A stretch of 64,000 bases of DNA from G963665495 sp963667575 (GCA_963667575.2 CAXXHY010000056.1:1-64000); one strand, 5' to 3'; counted from the stretch's first letter, positions 1-10,707 are shown. Notes: a model not told the origin generated them from the sequence alone. Program-made: numbers and translations.

Positions 1-627
1 TGCTGGCGCTGTTTTGCAAAGGGGCTGGTCATCGGCGTAGTCATCGCCCTGCCCTTGGGGCCTGTGGGACTGCTTTGCCTGCAGCGTTCGCTTTACGGCG
101 GCGTCCGGCTTGGCCTGCTGAGCGGTGCGGCCGCGGCACTGGGCGACGCGCTTTACGGCGCAGTGGCGGCCCTGGGACTCTCCTTTGTCTCCGACTATCT
201 GACGGACCACAGATATCTGCTCCAGCTTGCGGGGGGTGTTCTGCTTCTGGCAATGGGCTGGATCACCATGCGCAGGCCCTACGCCCCCAAACGAAAAGAG
301 CGCTCCTATCACCACCTGGCCGGAGCGTTCGTTTCCATCTTTCTGTTGACCCTGACCAACCCCATGACCATTTTCGCCTTCTGGCCATTTTTGCCGGGTT
401 CGGTCTGGGGCATTACGCATACCACTGTTTTTTCATGCGGCGGCGTGGTCCTGGGCGTGTTCTGCGGTTCCATGCTCTGGTGGGTGGCCATCGCCTTTGG
501 CGGAGCCTGGCTCAACGAAAGGATATCCCGCCATATGCGAACCATAAAAACCCTTTCCGGCCTGGTCATTCTTGTTTTCGGACTCTGGGCTCTGGCGGAG
601 GCGGGCTTTCATGAACTGTTTCTGTAA
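1..627 (+). CDS. LysE-family exporter, 5' end outside window
   Basis: Integral membrane transporter of the LysE/RhtB superfamily, whose members export amino acids or related small molecules. The frame is open from base 1 and reads FAKGLVIGVVIALPLGPVGL; the PxGPVGLLC element in the first helix is the family signature, so the true start lies before the window. About 208 residues are visible, with hydrophobic segments near residues 7-25, 40-60, 75-90, 110-130, 145-165 and 180-200, as expected for six helices. A second conserved patch, TLTNPMTIFAFWP, follows the central loop. The substrate cannot be told from sequence. The next gene starts 33 bp downstream on the same strand. The reading frame is intact, unlike the genes that follow. 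Confidence 0.85.
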   Translation, partial: CWRCFAKGLVIGVVIALPLGPVGLLCLQRSLYGGVRLGLLSGAAAALGDALYGAVAALGLSFVSDYLTDHRYLLQLAGGVLLLAMGWITMRRPYAPKRKERSYHHLAGAFVSIFLLTLTNPMTIFAFWPFLPGSVWGITHTTVFSCGGVVLGVFCGSMLWWVAIAFGGAWLNERISRHMRTIKTLSGLVILVFGLWALAEAGFHELFL

Positions 628-660
628 TATCAGCCCCGACACAAGCAAACGAGGTTTGTT

Positions 661-2330
661 TTGAAATAGCTCTTCTTCAATGTAACTACACAGTCAGCGA
701 CATCAAGGGCAACAGTCGCAAAATCCGCGAGGCCGTACAGGTGGCCGCCGCATCTGGGGCGCAGCTTTTGCGTCACCTCGGAGATGGCGATTTCCGGCTA
801 CCCCGCGCGCGAATAATCCTGTTGCAAAACGGCTTTGCCGAGGCCTGCATGGCCGAGGCGCAAAGCCTGGCTGCGGATCTGGCCGACAAACCGCCTCTGC
901 TGCTGGGGCTGCCCACCAGGAACCTCGGGCCAGTGGGGAATTCCCTTTTCAACTCGGCTTTGTTTCTGCGCAATGGAAAAATCGAGCAGACCTACAACAA
1001 ATGTCTGCTGCCCTCCTATGACGTCTTTGACGAACGGCGTTACTTCGAGCCGGAGAATCCCTGCAGCAACCTCCCTGCGATCCGTGCATCATCGAATTCG
1101 ACGGCTTGCGCCTCGGCGTTACCATCTGCGAAGACATCTGGAACGACAAGGAATTCTGGAAAGAGCACCGCTACTATTCCGAAGATCCCCTGGAGCAACT
1201 CTCGCAACACAAGGTGGACGCGGTCATCAATCTCTCCGCCTCCCCCTTTGCCCTGGGAAAACGCGTCGTACGCGAAGCCATGCTCTCCAAAATCGCAGCC
1301 AAGTACGGATTCGGCATGCTCTACACCAATCAGGTCGGCGGCAATGACGACCTTCTTTTCGATGGCCGCAGCATGGCCTTTTCCCCTTCCGGCGAACTGC
1401 GCGCACGGGCCCAAGGATTTGAAGAAGAAGTCCTGATGGTGGACCTGGAGAACTGGTCCGGCAAGATCGCCCATGACGACGAAAACCCGCAAAGCCAGGC
1501 CTGGCGGGCGTTGACTCTTGGGCTTAGGGACTACACCCACAAATGCGGATTTTCCAAGGCTGTTCTGGGGCTCTCGGGCGGCATCGACTCGTCCCTCACT
1601 GCGGCCATTGCAGTGGAAGCCCTCGGTCCGGACAACGTCACCGGCGTACTGATGCCTTCTCCCTATTCGAGCAAGGGCAGCATCACCGATTCCCTGGCCC
1701 TGGCGCGCAAACCTCGATATTCGTACGTACACGCTGAACATCGGCGAGCTGATGAAAACCTTCGATAGTACGCTGCATCCGGTCTTTGCAGGCATGGAGA
1801 AAAACGTCACCGAAGAAAACATTCAGGCCCGCATTCGGGGCAACCTGCTCATGGCCATTTCCAACAAAACAGGCGCCATTCTGCTCACAACGGGCAACAA
1901 ATCCGAGCTTTCCGTGGGCTACTGCACCATCTACGGCGACATGGCCGGCGCACTGGGAGTCATTGCGGACCTGCCAAGGTCATGGTGTACGACGTTTGCC
2001 GCTGGCTCAACGACAAAGCGCGGCGAAAATCATTTCCCCGTACGGTTCTGGAAAAGCCGCCGTCCGCCGAACTGCGTCCTGACCAGTGCGACCAGGACAG
2101 CCTGCCGCCCTATGAATTGCTGGACGCCATTCTCGAGGCGCCATATCGAACAGCATGCCTCCCGTGGACGTGTTGATCAATGAAGGCTTTGCGGAAAGCA
2201 CCGTGGATATGATTCTCAAACTGGTGAAAAATGCTGAATTCAACGCAAACAGGCACCTCCAGGACTCAAGGTTACGGACCGCGCCTTTGGAACAGGCTGG
2301 AGGATGCCCATAGCGCGCAAAGGATGGTAG
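661..2330 (+). pseudogene. nadE: Glutamine-dependent NAD+ synthetase, broken by many frameshifts
   Basis: Two-domain NAD+ synthetase, the last step of NAD biosynthesis: deamido-NAD + ATP + glutamine to NAD+. An N-terminal nitrilase-like glutaminase domain (IALLQCNYTV at the start, LGVTICEDIWNDKEFW with the nucleophile Cys) is followed by an ATP pyrophosphatase domain with the P-loop LSGGIDSSLTAAIAVEALG, then TTGNKSELSVGYCTIYGD and the typical end AFGTGWRMPIA. Each piece sits in a different frame. I count at least eight indels (near 668, 775, 826, 1075, 1707, 1975, 2140, 2245), mostly one base in short A or C runs. TTG at 661 with an upstream GAGG is the likely start. The gene is usually essential and every residue block is conserved, so sequencing error is more likely than decay. 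Confidence 0.85.
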
Positions 2331-2471
2331 CTGCCCGGCGACGCCGCTGCGAATCAAAGATTGGTCGATAAGCTGATACGCAGCTCTTCCGATCCGCCTT
2401 GTCGGCGTCGCTGGCTGTCATGCTTCTCTTGTTCGCTGCATCTGAGGCAAAGCGTTTGCTGGGGCTGTAAT

Positions 2472-3368
2472 TCAATATTTGGAAAGAATGGCGCGTACGG
2501 CGGCGTTGTTCCGATGGTGGATAAAGGTCGTCCTGTGCGCTTTGAACAGGGTTTTGCAGCAGACATCCTCCCGCGCCTTCCAGCCCTTGCTCCAGAACAG
2601 CCGCGCTTTCGCCATCCCCTGTGGGATGGTAAGAGGCAACGGCGAATACGCATTTGGGGTAGCGAGCTATCAGATCCGCGAAATCCGCAACAAGTTCGAC
2701 CTCGGCGCCTTCGATATCCAGCTTGCAAAGCACGGACTGCTGATGATCCGCTGCAAGCGGGGCGAACAGTTCAGCAAGACGCAGGCGCCTGGACTTCAAC
2801 AACCGGCTCTTCCGACAAAACCTTGTGCGTACTTGCGTACCAGACTGCTGGCGTCTATGTCCGCATCCTGGCGGAAGGCGATTTTGCCATTTTGTCCGCA
2901 AAGCGCGGCCTGAATGCATTCGGTTCGCGTGAATTTGTTCAGGGCGATATTGGCGCGCACCAGTTGCAAAGCCCGTGAATCAGCTTCCGCAAAAACAACC
3001 CTGCCCGCGCCCTGGGCCGCGCAGTACAAGCCGAACAGTCCGGAGGACCCCGGACCGATATCCAGACAGAGCGCACTCCGCGAGGGAGGCCCTGTCAACA
3101 GATAGCCCCGCAGTTCGAACAGCAGTTCGAGGATGGGGGATTGAGAAACCAGAAATTCCATACTGCCCTGCCGACATGCCAGCAGCCCTTGGACACCATG
3201 TAGCGGGTTTTGGGGGCATAGGGCCAAAGCGGACGACAGCCCTCGGCATCGGTAAACCCCAGTTCGTACCAGTTCCCCCGTACGCTGGAGTACGCAGTCC
3301 AGAAATTCGTTGCGTTCTCCTGGAGCCAAAGACTCCAGGGCCTGTGTGATTCGCAGGTAGGGCTCCAT
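2472..3368 (-). pseudogene. FkbM-family SAM-dependent methyltransferase, frameshifted
   Basis: Starts MEPYLRITQALESLAP at 3368 and ends TTFIHHRNNAAVRAILSKY. The SAM-binding motif CLDIGPGSSGLFGLYCAAQG lies near residue 100 and the FkbM hallmark LCKLDIEGAEVELVADF follows about 90 residues later, so this is an FkbM-type O-methyltransferase, a family that usually modifies sugars or other secreted products. At least three frame changes (near 2795-2830 and 2560) break it. The start codon lies two bases after the stop of the glycosyltransferase upstream, so the two are co-transcribed and probably act on the same glycan. Confidence 0.7.
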
Positions 3369-3369
3369 T

Positions 3370-4498
3370 TCAGTCCTGTGCGGTACGAATCAGTTTGACG
3401 TACAGTTCCTGATAATCCGAGACCATGCGTTCCGCGGAAAAGAGCGCTGTCCGCGAAACCAGGCTGTCCGGGCAGCAAGCGTCCGTCCCGGGTTCCCAAT
3501 AAACGACTGGGCGGTCCGAATCAATGCGGCCTCATCCCCTTCCGGCACCAGCCGTCCCGTACGGCCGTCCTCTATCTGCTCGTTGATGCCGCCAACCGCA
3601 TAGGAAACCACCGGACACCCCGCGGCCATTGCCTCCAGCACAACCAGCGGATGGTTGTCCGCCCGGGTGGGATACACCAGCAAATCCGCGGCCAGCATGA
3701 CTTCCCATAATTTTTCCGGCGGCAGATAGGGCCAGTGCACAAGGGCTCCCTGTTGTTGGGAACTGCGGCCGCCGATCATGAAGCAGACCGCATCCGGCGC
3801 CTTTGCCTTCAGACCTTCCCAGATACGTTCCCAAAAATCCCCGGACTTGTAGGCGGCCTGAACGCCGCCATGAGCGACGAAAATCACCAGGCGAGCTTTA
3901 GAGGTCAGCCCAAAGGACTGCCGAATATTTGCGCGCAGTTCCGTATTGTCGGGCTGTTTTTCAGGCCAGGGAACCCCATTGGGAATCACCTTGATGGATA
4001 TCTTTCCAGCGAGCAACGGGCAAGATTGCGGAGCCATGAGGACGGACTGACCAGAACCGGGGCAAGGGACAAGCAACAGCTCCCGCAATTGCCGCCCGCC
4101 GGGCTTCGGAATCGGGGAATCCGCGCGGACAGGGGTCCTTGCAATCCAGTTCGAAATGGGGGACAATCCAAAGGGTAGGGACACCCGCCTGTCAGCAGAG
4201 AGGCGTCATGCAAGGTGATGACTGGCGGAGAGGAGTATTCTCCGCAGAGTTGCAGCAGTTGTTTCCAATGTCCGCTGGTATGCAGATGAGCGATATCGCC
4301 CTGTTCCAGCACTCCGCGCAATCGTTGGGGCCAGGCCACATCATCCAGAAGGTTTGACCTTCGGCATCTTCGGCAACTTCAAAGAAATGGACGCACTGCG
4401 TACCGCCCGCCAAAAGCCCCTGTTGCAGCAGGGCGGCCACACGCGTGGCTCCCGCCCCGTTTCTGAAGCATGGTATGGTGCGCAATTCGCGACCGCAT
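3370..4498 (-). pseudogene. GT4-family glycosyltransferase, frameshifted
   Basis: GT-B fold glycosyltransferase of the wcaC/WcaF-like GT4 group. Visible blocks: MRSRIAHHTMLQKRGG at the start; VITLHDASLLTGGCPYPLDC, typical of the acceptor-side domain; VIPNGVPWPE; and the nucleotide-sugar site DLLVYPTRADNHPLVVLEAMAAGCPVV, where the E of VLEAMA is the conserved binding glutamate. The end is MVSDYQELYVKLIRTAQD. Indels near 4455, 4350, 4135 and 3440 split it across all three frames. The stop overlaps the start region of the FkbM methyltransferase, suggesting a two-gene glycan operon with the donor and acceptor unknown. Confidence 0.7.
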
Positions 4499-4508
4499 GA
4501 CCTGTCCG

Positions 4509-4752
4509 TTACATAAAGTCGGGATCGATACCCGCCCTACCGTTGGCCAGGATAATTTTCATGAAGTGCACCGTTTTTTCATCCACCGGCACAATGGGGA
4601 AATGCGACTTGCAGGCTTCGCACTGAACCATGGAAGGCTGGGTCGGACTGACGAGAGGGAGTCTGATGTCCGCAAAACGGGCAGTCATAAATGTAGACAA
4701 GTTCAATGGAAGAGGGTCTGACCGGCTCTACGGGTTTTTTGCTCTCCTGCAT
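4509..4752 (-). pseudogene. Small zinc-ribbon protein, frameshifted
   Basis: About 80 residues when one indel near 4655 is repaired. The first part carries YDCPFCGHQTP and the second QCEACKSHFPIVPVDEKT, giving two CxxC knuckles about 20 residues apart, a zinc ribbon. The protein ends NGRAGIDPDFM. I prefer the ATG at 4752 (MQESKKPVEPVRPS) because GAGGAG lies a correct distance upstream; a GTG at 4782 overlapping the rsfS stop is also possible. It lies directly downstream of rsfS. The function is unknown and I do not recognise a named family. Confidence 0.5.
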
Positions 4753-4778
4753 GCTATTCGGACTCCTCATCTCCTGTT

Positions 4779-5164
4779 TCACCGGAATCGGGCGTCATTT
4801 ACCCGCAGGATAACCTTGGCCTTGGACAGAGCCCCTCGAGATTGAAAAATCACGGACGTCATGAAGCAGCACATGAACGACCACATCATTGAGGTCCACC
4901 AGAATCCCAGCGCCCGGTTTTGTATCCTTCCATACCGAGATATTCGATATTTTCCTTTCCGCAACTATCCAGGACGAAATCCGCCAGGGCTTGCGCATGG
5001 GGCAGGCTTCTGGCGGTAACAATAATCATCGCGTCGGATACGTTGTTGATACCCCGGACATCCAGGGCCAGAATATCTCCACCCTGTTTTTCTTCAAGCC
5101 AGCCGACTACGGCTTTGGCCTTGTCCACCACATCAATGGTGGAAAACTTCTTTTCGCCTTGCAT
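4779..5164 (-). pseudogene. rsfS: Ribosomal silencing factor RsfS (Iojap), frameshifted
   Basis: RsfS binds ribosomal protein uL14 and stops the subunits joining in stationary phase. The start MQGEKKFSTIDVVDKAKAVV at 5164 has AAGGG upstream. DILALDVRGINNVSDAMIIVTARS and the following HAQALADFV are the family core. After GMEGYKTG the frame changes at a G run near 4915 and continues as GILVDLNDVVVHVLLHDVRDF, then changes again near 4850 before ending SKAKVILRVNDAR. All blocks are in order, so the gene is probably intact in the organism. It lies between the nitroreductase gene and the zinc-ribbon gene on the same strand. Confidence 0.75.
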
Positions 5165-5193
5165 TGTTACCCTTTTTCCGCTTTGTCGAGCGG

Positions 5194-5774
5194 TTACGCA
5201 TAAGTGGCCAATACGAGTTCTTCCAGGCTGCGCTTGGGGCACATGATGAACGTTCTTGTCATCACGATAATACGGATGCTGCCGTCAGGCCCCATGGGTT
5301 CGACAACGGAAGTCTCCGCGGGCTTGCCCAGAGCCAGAACCAGTTAATTTCGTATTGGTCCGAAAGTTCGAGTATTTCTTGAAGTTTCTTTCTATTGACA
5401 GCACCCAGAATACAGCCTCCGAGGCCGCGATCCACGGCGCCGAGCATGATGGTCTGGGCGGCAATGCCATGATCGCAGTCTATACGTCCGGCCACCTCTT
5501 TGTCACCCAAAATAACCACATAACCCGACGGACGCTCTCCCGGCAGAGGGCCCTTCCAATCCTTGAGATAAGCAGCCCAGCCAAGGGTTTCAAAAATGCG
5601 CTCGTTCATTTCTGTCGAACAGGAAAGGATATATCGCAACGGTTGCAGATTGGCGGCCGACGCCGTGTAGCGTGCCAGATCCACGAGCTGTGTCAAAGTA
5701 TCAAGAGGAACTTTCGTATATTCTCTGAACCGTCGGTAACTTCTATTGGTACGGACAATTTCTTCAAAATCCAT
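5194..5774 (-). pseudogene. Nitroreductase-family FMN protein, frameshifted near the C-terminus
   Basis: Nitroreductase-superfamily flavoprotein that reduces nitro-compounds or quinones with NAD(P)H. The start MDFEEIVRTNRSYRRFRE at 5774 contains the FMN-phosphate-binding RSYRRF motif, and GGGAGG lies upstream. Further family features are ARYTASAANLQPLRYIL and the GLGGCILGAVNRKKLQEIL helix. At about residue 145 a base is missing from the codon after EIN, and a second shift follows near 5270; the repaired end reads LVLALGKPAETSVVEPMGPDG and then RSLEELVLATYA. It heads a minus-strand group with rsfS and is divergent from the GTPase gene. Confidence 0.75.
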
Positions 5775-5987
5775 GGCAGGGACCTCCCTTTTTCGGAATC
5801 CTATTCATAAGCTATCTTTTCCAGCTAGCATACTTTGGCAAACCCAACAAGCAACGGGCTGGGGTGACGGCCAGAGGAATCTGTCCGGACCGCTTTTCTT
5901 CCGCCCCGCCGTTCCTGTTTTTTTTTGCGTCCCGGGCCGTCTGGTGCTACAGTCCCCAACCAGATCAAGTCAAGGAGTATCTTATAC

Positions 5988-7735
5988 ATGGCAAGCAATC
6001 TCCTGCGCCAGAGCCTGAGCAGTTTCAAAGAAACGCTTGCGGGCCATCTGACCAGACTCCACGAGCTGGCTGTCCATACGGGCAATGCGGAGTTGAAACA
6101 GCTCACATCCAGTCTTGTCACAAATTTGAACACGCCTTTTCTGTTTGTTGTCGTGGGTGAGGTCAAATCCGGTAAAAGCAGTTTTATCAACGCATTGCTG
6201 GAAACAACTGTCACGGACGTCGCACCGGATCCTTGTACGGACATGATACTCAAAATTGTCTATTCGCCGGAACCGTATGAAAAAATCATCAGCGACAAGA
6301 TCAAGGAAATCGGGCTTCCCCATGACATTCTCAAGGAAATATCCATAGTGGATACTCCAGGAACCAACAGCATAATGGAAACACCACCAGGAAATCACCG
6401 AACGGTTCATTCCGCTCTGCGACCTGGGGCTGTTCGTCTTTCCCGCACTGAACCCCTATGCCAAAACATCCTGGGAACTTTTCGCAAAAATACACCAGGA
6501 GTGGCACAAAAAAATCATCTTCATTCTGCAACAGGCTGACCGCGGAACAGAGCAGGAACTCAGCGTCAACATGACCAGTGTCGCTGCCCTGGCCAAAGAG
6601 CGCGGCATTGAATCGCCGCGTATTTTCCCTGTTTCCGCCAAGCTGGCGGCAGAACGGTTCGCCAGACAGTGGCATGGAAGCCGTGACATCCTTCATACGC
6701 GAGGCTGTCACCAGCGGATCGCATTATTTTCTCAAGATGGAATCCCTGCTGGGCTCCACAGAAACGACTCTGGAAAAAGTGAAAACAGAGCTGGATCTGT
6801 GGGCCGACGCCCTGAAACTGGACAAAGAGCAGCGGGAAAACATCGAAAAGACTCTGCACAGGGGCATGGAAAACGCTCAGCGCGAACTCGCCGACCTGCA
6901 GCAACGTTTGTTGATGGCCTACAGGAAAAATGCCGATGACCTGTGTGCGGAGTTTGATGAAGGGCTGTCGGTGTTCAATCTGGCTCGCAATACGGTGAAG
7001 GGATTGTTCAGCGGGAAAAACTCCTTTCAGGGCTGGGTGGAAAAACTCAATGCCCGGTTTGGCGAAAAACTGCTTCGGGAAACAGAGCTGCTTGCCCAGA
7101 CCGGAGAAACCCAGGTGGCCGGCAACATCATCCGCTGCATGGAAGGTCTGACGCGCGAACTGAAGCTGAGCCAGGCCAACCCGACCTTGAGCGCCGCCGG
7201 AATGGATGTCTCAGGCCTGGCCAGACAACGGCTGGAAGTCATAGCCGAGGTCATCGCCAATCTGCGCCGAATGACCGAAGATCCCACCCTGAGCGAGAGG
7301 GTGCGTCCCGAGGGTCTGAAACAAATCGGCGATCAGGCCATGCTGGGCGGACTGATCACAGCCATTGGAGCGGTCATTGCCGCTGCCACCAATATGGTGC
7401 TTTTTGACGTAACCGGAGGCGTCTTCGCTGCCATGGGCGCCCTGCTCGCCGTAAATACCTTGACGTTCAAACGCAAAAAACTGCTGCGTACGTTTCGTGA
7501 GGCACTCAGCAAAGGCGAAGAGCAATTTCAGACCGAACTGGACCAGCGTCTCAGTTCGCAACCCGAAGCCATTTTTCGCGAACTGCATGACATATTCGGA
7601 CCGTATTTTGACAACATCAATGAACGGGAAAACGAGCTGCAGTCGCTCCAAACCACAGTCCACGAACTGGAACAGGCTTTTGCCCTGGAGCGCGGCAAAT
7701 TGCGCGAGCTGTCAGACAATACGCTGGTCATGTAA
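5988..7735 (+). pseudogene. Dynamin-like GTPase with membrane segment, frameshifted
   Basis: Starts MASNLLRQSLSSFKETL at 5988, with CAAGGAG upstream. The G1 motif GEVKSGKSS is at residues 57-65, and the G3 motif DTPGT lies near residue 130. The frame breaks in a run of CAC repeats near 6375, continues as FIPLCDLGLFVFPALNPYAK, and breaks again near 6660. The rest is a long helical stalk (EKVKTELDLWADALKLDKEQ and following), a hydrophobic hairpin GGLITAIGAVIAAATN near residue 465, then a coiled-coil tail ending RELSDNTLVM. This layout (G domain, helical bundle, paddle-like hydrophobic segment) is that of bacterial dynamin-like proteins. They often occur as pairs; here only one is present. The membrane role is inferred. 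Confidence 0.75.
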
Positions 7736-7820
7736 GAACGCTTGACCCTGTTCATGGATTGAGGCTAACTACCACTCTATTCAAGTGCTGGCTTTTTCAG
7801 AAACAAGTGAGGAAAAATCA

Positions 7821-9120
7821 ATGATTTTCGATGTCCCAATGGAGACCCTGCCACGGGAGGAATTGGAAGCTTTGCAGCTTAAAAGACTGCAGAACCAGGT
7901 TTCAAGGGTCTATGCCAACGTCCCTTTTTACAAGAAAAAATTTCAGGAACGTGGCATTACGCCCGCGGATATCCGCACTCTGGATGATCTCAAGCTGCTG
8001 CCCTTTACCGAAAAGCAGGACCTGCGCAACCACTACCCCTTCGGACTGTTCGCCGTACCTCGGGAAAACATCGTCCGCCTGCACGCCTCCAGCGGCACCA
8101 CTGGGAAAGCCACGGTTGTCGGCTACACCAAACGGGACCTGGACAACTGGGCCGATTGTGTTGCCCGGTCGCTGATGTGCGCAGGCCTCAAACCCGGCGA
8201 AATTCTGCACAATGCCTACGGATACGGACTGTTCACCGGAGGCCTCGGGCTGCATTACGGAGCTGAAAGACTGGGCGCCACCATCGTGCCGATGTCCGGC
8301 GGAGCCACAAAACGCCAGGTCACGCTGCTCAAGGATTTCGGCCCGCACGCCATCTGCTGCACGCCTTCCTACATGCTCTTTTTGTACGAAACAGCTCTGG
8401 AAGCCGGCATCAATATCCATGACCTGCCCCTGCGCGTGGGAATTTTCGGCGCCGAACCCTGGACCGACGAGATGTGCAAGGATCTCGAGAACAAGACCGG
8501 CGTCAAGGCCCTGAACATTTACGGACTGTCCGAAGTCATGGGACCGGGCGTCGCCATGGAATGCGAAGTCGCCCATGACGGCATGCATATATTCGAAGAT
8601 CACTTCCTGCCCGAAATCGTTGATCCGGCCACCGGCGAACCCTTGCCTGCCGGATCCACCGGTGAACTGGTTTTCACCACTCTGACCAAAGAAGGCATCC
8701 CCCTGCTGCGTTACCGTACGCGGGACATCACCTCGCTCAATTACGAACCCTGCCCCTGCGGCCGTACTTCCGCCCGCATACGCCGCATGAAGGGACGCAG
8801 CGACGACATGCTGATCATTCGCGGCGTCAACGTGTTCCCCTCGCAGATCGAAAGCATTCTGCTGGAAACCCAGGGAGTAGCACCGCATTACCAGATCATA
8901 GTGCAACGTGAAGGCAATCTCGATACTCTCGAGGTACGGGTTGAAGTCGATGAAAGCATGTTCACCGACGCAATCAAAGGTTTGCAGAAACTGGAAAAAA
9001 CAACTCGTTTCGACCATCAAGGAATTTCTCGGTGTCAGCGCCAAGATCAAACTTGTCGAACCCCATTCCATCGAACGTTCTGTTGGCAAGGCCGTCCGAG
9101 TTCTCGATATGCGCAAGTAG
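7821..9120 (+). pseudogene. paaK: Phenylacetate-CoA ligase, one frameshift
   Basis: AMP-forming acyl-CoA ligase converting phenylacetate (or another aryl acid) to its CoA ester. ATG at 7821 follows GTGAGGA. The adenylate P-loop SSGTTGKATV is at residues 90-99, and NIYGLSEVMGPGVAMEC and LRYRTRDIT are further family motifs. LIIRGVNVFPSQIE opens the C-terminal domain. At 8999 one extra A in AAAAAA changes frame; the repaired end is TIKEFLGVSAKIKLVEP... to VRVLDMRK. In anaerobes this family often forms aryl-CoA from amino-acid breakdown, which fits the ACT-domain gene 46 bp downstream. Confidence 0.85.
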
Positions 9121-9166
9121 CTCTCAGTACATACGGAACTCATGAACTCTCACCAAGGAGGAGAGT

Positions 9167-9598
9167 ATGAAAGTTGAGCAGATTTCCATTTTTCTCGAAA
9201 ATAAAGCAGGTCGCCTGGCCGAAGTAACCCGTGTCATCGCAGAATCGGGCATCAACATCCGCGCATTGTCTCTGGCGGATACGTCCGACTTCGGTATTCT
9301 GCGTCTGATTGTCACTGATTACGAAAAAGCCAAAAATGTACTCAAGGAACATGGCTTCACCGTGGGTCGCACGACGGTGGTCGCTGTCGAGGTTCCCGAC
9401 CAGCCGGGCGGATTGAGCCATATTCTGGACACACTGAGTTCCAACGGTATCAACGTGGAATACATGTACGCCTTTGTCCAGCAAAGCGGCGCCAACGCCA
9501 TCCTGATCTTCCGCTTCGACCGTACGGACCAGGCCATTGAAATTCTGCAAAAAACCGACATCCGGATTGTTCCCGGAGACCAGCTCTACAATATCTGA
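9167..9598 (+). CDS. Tandem ACT-domain protein
   Basis: 143 residues built from two ACT domains: MKVEQISIFLENKAGRLAEVTR (residues 1-70) and VVAVEVPDQPGGLSHILDTL (about residues 71-143). ACT domains bind amino acids and regulate partner enzymes; the repeated pattern of strand, GRL or GGL turn, then helix is clear in both. AAGGAGGAG lies upstream of the ATG. The gene follows paaK directly and is followed by a strong terminator, so the two form one operon, and the protein is probably an amino-acid sensor for aryl-acid activation. That role is inferred from context. Confidence 0.85.
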   Translation: MKVEQISIFLENKAGRLAEVTRVIAESGINIRALSLADTSDFGILRLIVTDYEKAKNVLKEHGFTVGRTTVVAVEVPDQPGGLSHILDTLSSNGINVEYMYAFVQQSGANAILIFRFDRTDQAIEILQKTDIRIVPGDQLYNI

Positions 9599-9626
9599 TA
9601 GCTGCTCCGCAGCTGATTTCGATTGC

Positions 9627-9657
9627 AAAGGGAGGCTTTATGCCTCCCTTTTTTCTT
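9627..9657 (+). terminator. Rho-independent terminator after the paaK-ACT operon
   Basis: The stem GGGAGGC/GCCTCCC with a four-base loop is followed by six Ts, 30 bases after the ACT gene stop. Confidence 0.85.
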
Positions 9658-9809
9658 TTAATTATTACGCATCGTATTTCAGTACGTTTCTGCCCACGGA
9701 ATCCAGCTTTCGAATATTTTTTACTCCTTGCCTCTTTACAAACACAAGAACCAACCTATCTATGATAATGAGAATCAACATCAAAGCAAAACTCGCTCTG
9801 GAGGTTGCT

Positions 9810-10148
9810 ATGGCAAATTTAGATTATCCCGGCCCATGCCCCAGCTGTACGGGCAATGACGGCTGTTCAACCGAGGCGGTCAGGCAGGCAGTTACCAATC
9901 ATTGCAAAGGACTCGAACAGGAACTGGATGTTTGGAAAAACCGCATGTCCGATACCATGGTGGTCTTGCAAAACAGCGACTCTGCAAACCAGATCCAGAC
10001 AAGAGCAAACATTGATCTTTTGAAATCCCATCTGAGAGAAATCGACGGCATTCTGGGACGCATCGAACAGGAGTGCCCTGTTGATCTCAAATCCGCTGTC
10101 CAGGACCGCGACGGAGCTTGCGTCAGTCCGGGCTGGCTCGGCGGCTAA
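9810..10148 (+). CDS. Small CPSC protein, paralogue 1
   Basis: 112-residue protein of unknown function. It starts MANLDYPGPCPSCTGNDGCS and ends SPGWLGG. The first 20 residues hold three cysteines (CPSC and GC), which could bind a metal, and a fourth follows in QECPVDL. The middle (residues 25-95) is predicted helical and charged. CTCTGGAGG lies 6 bases before the ATG. It has its own terminator and is followed by a clear paralogue at 10317. I do not recognise a described family. Confidence 0.75.
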   Translation: MANLDYPGPCPSCTGNDGCSTEAVRQAVTNHCKGLEQELDVWKNRMSDTMVVLQNSDSANQIQTRANIDLLKSHLREIDGILGRIEQECPVDLKSAVQDRDGACVSPGWLGG

Positions 10149-10159
10149 CCAATACCATC

Positions 10160-10187
10160 AAGGCGGCGTGTCTCACGCCGCCTTTTC
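10160..10187 (+). terminator. Terminator after CPSC paralogue 1
   Basis: The stem AAGGCGGCGTG/CACGCCGCCTT has a three-base loop and is followed by TT then a T-rich stretch. It begins 12 bases after the stop. Confidence 0.8.
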
Positions 10188-10316
10188 AGTTTTTCAAAGA
10201 AACTTTCCGCGTACGACTGCCGCCTTTTTCTCCTGCCACAGTTTACAACAAAAAATATACCGTGCTATATTCGGTCAAACCATTTTCACCCTTTTATCCG
10301 TTTGCAGGAGGATGAC

Positions 10317-10697
10317 ATGGCAAATATGGACTACCCTGGCCCTTGTCCCAGCTGTGCGGCCATCAGCGGCTGCTCCACGGACACTCAACGTAAAAGCGCG
10401 ATCAAGGATTACTGCACAGGTCTTGAAATGGAGCTCAATGCCTGGAAAGCACGCATGTATGATACAATGATCCAGTTCGAAAATGCTTCCCCGGACAACC
10501 AGATCAAGGCCAAGGAAAGCATGACCATGCTCAAATCCCTGATGCTGGAAATCGCGGGAGTTCTTGAAAAACTCGAACTTGAATGCCCTGCGGACCTCAG
10601 CGGAACAGAAACGGAGCTGGGCGCAAAATTCTCAAGTATGCGCGAATACTATAGCCAGGCTCTGGCTGCATTCAGCCCGGGCTGGCTCGGCGGCTAA
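10317..10697 (+). CDS. Small CPSC protein, paralogue 2
   Basis: 126 residues, starting MANMDYPGPCPSCAAISGCS and ending FSPGWLGG. It shares both ends with the gene at 9810: the first 11 residues differ at one position and the last six are the same. The middle is similar but diverged, and 14 residues longer near the C-terminus (LGAKFSSMREYYSQALAAF). GCAGGAGG lies before the ATG. The conserved ends and variable centre suggest a tandem duplication. The function is unknown; the cysteine pairs suggest metal binding or a redox role, not shown. Confidence 0.75.
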   Translation: MANMDYPGPCPSCAAISGCSTDTQRKSAIKDYCTGLEMELNAWKARMYDTMIQFENASPDNQIKAKESMTMLKSLMLEIAGVLEKLELECPADLSGTETELGAKFSSMREYYSQALAAFSPGWLGG

Positions 10698-10707
10698 TCC
10701 AGGACCA

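Noticed and set aside
2339..2978. Plus-strand open frames over the FkbM gene
   Set aside because: They are antisense to a region with clear methyltransferase motifs on the minus strand.
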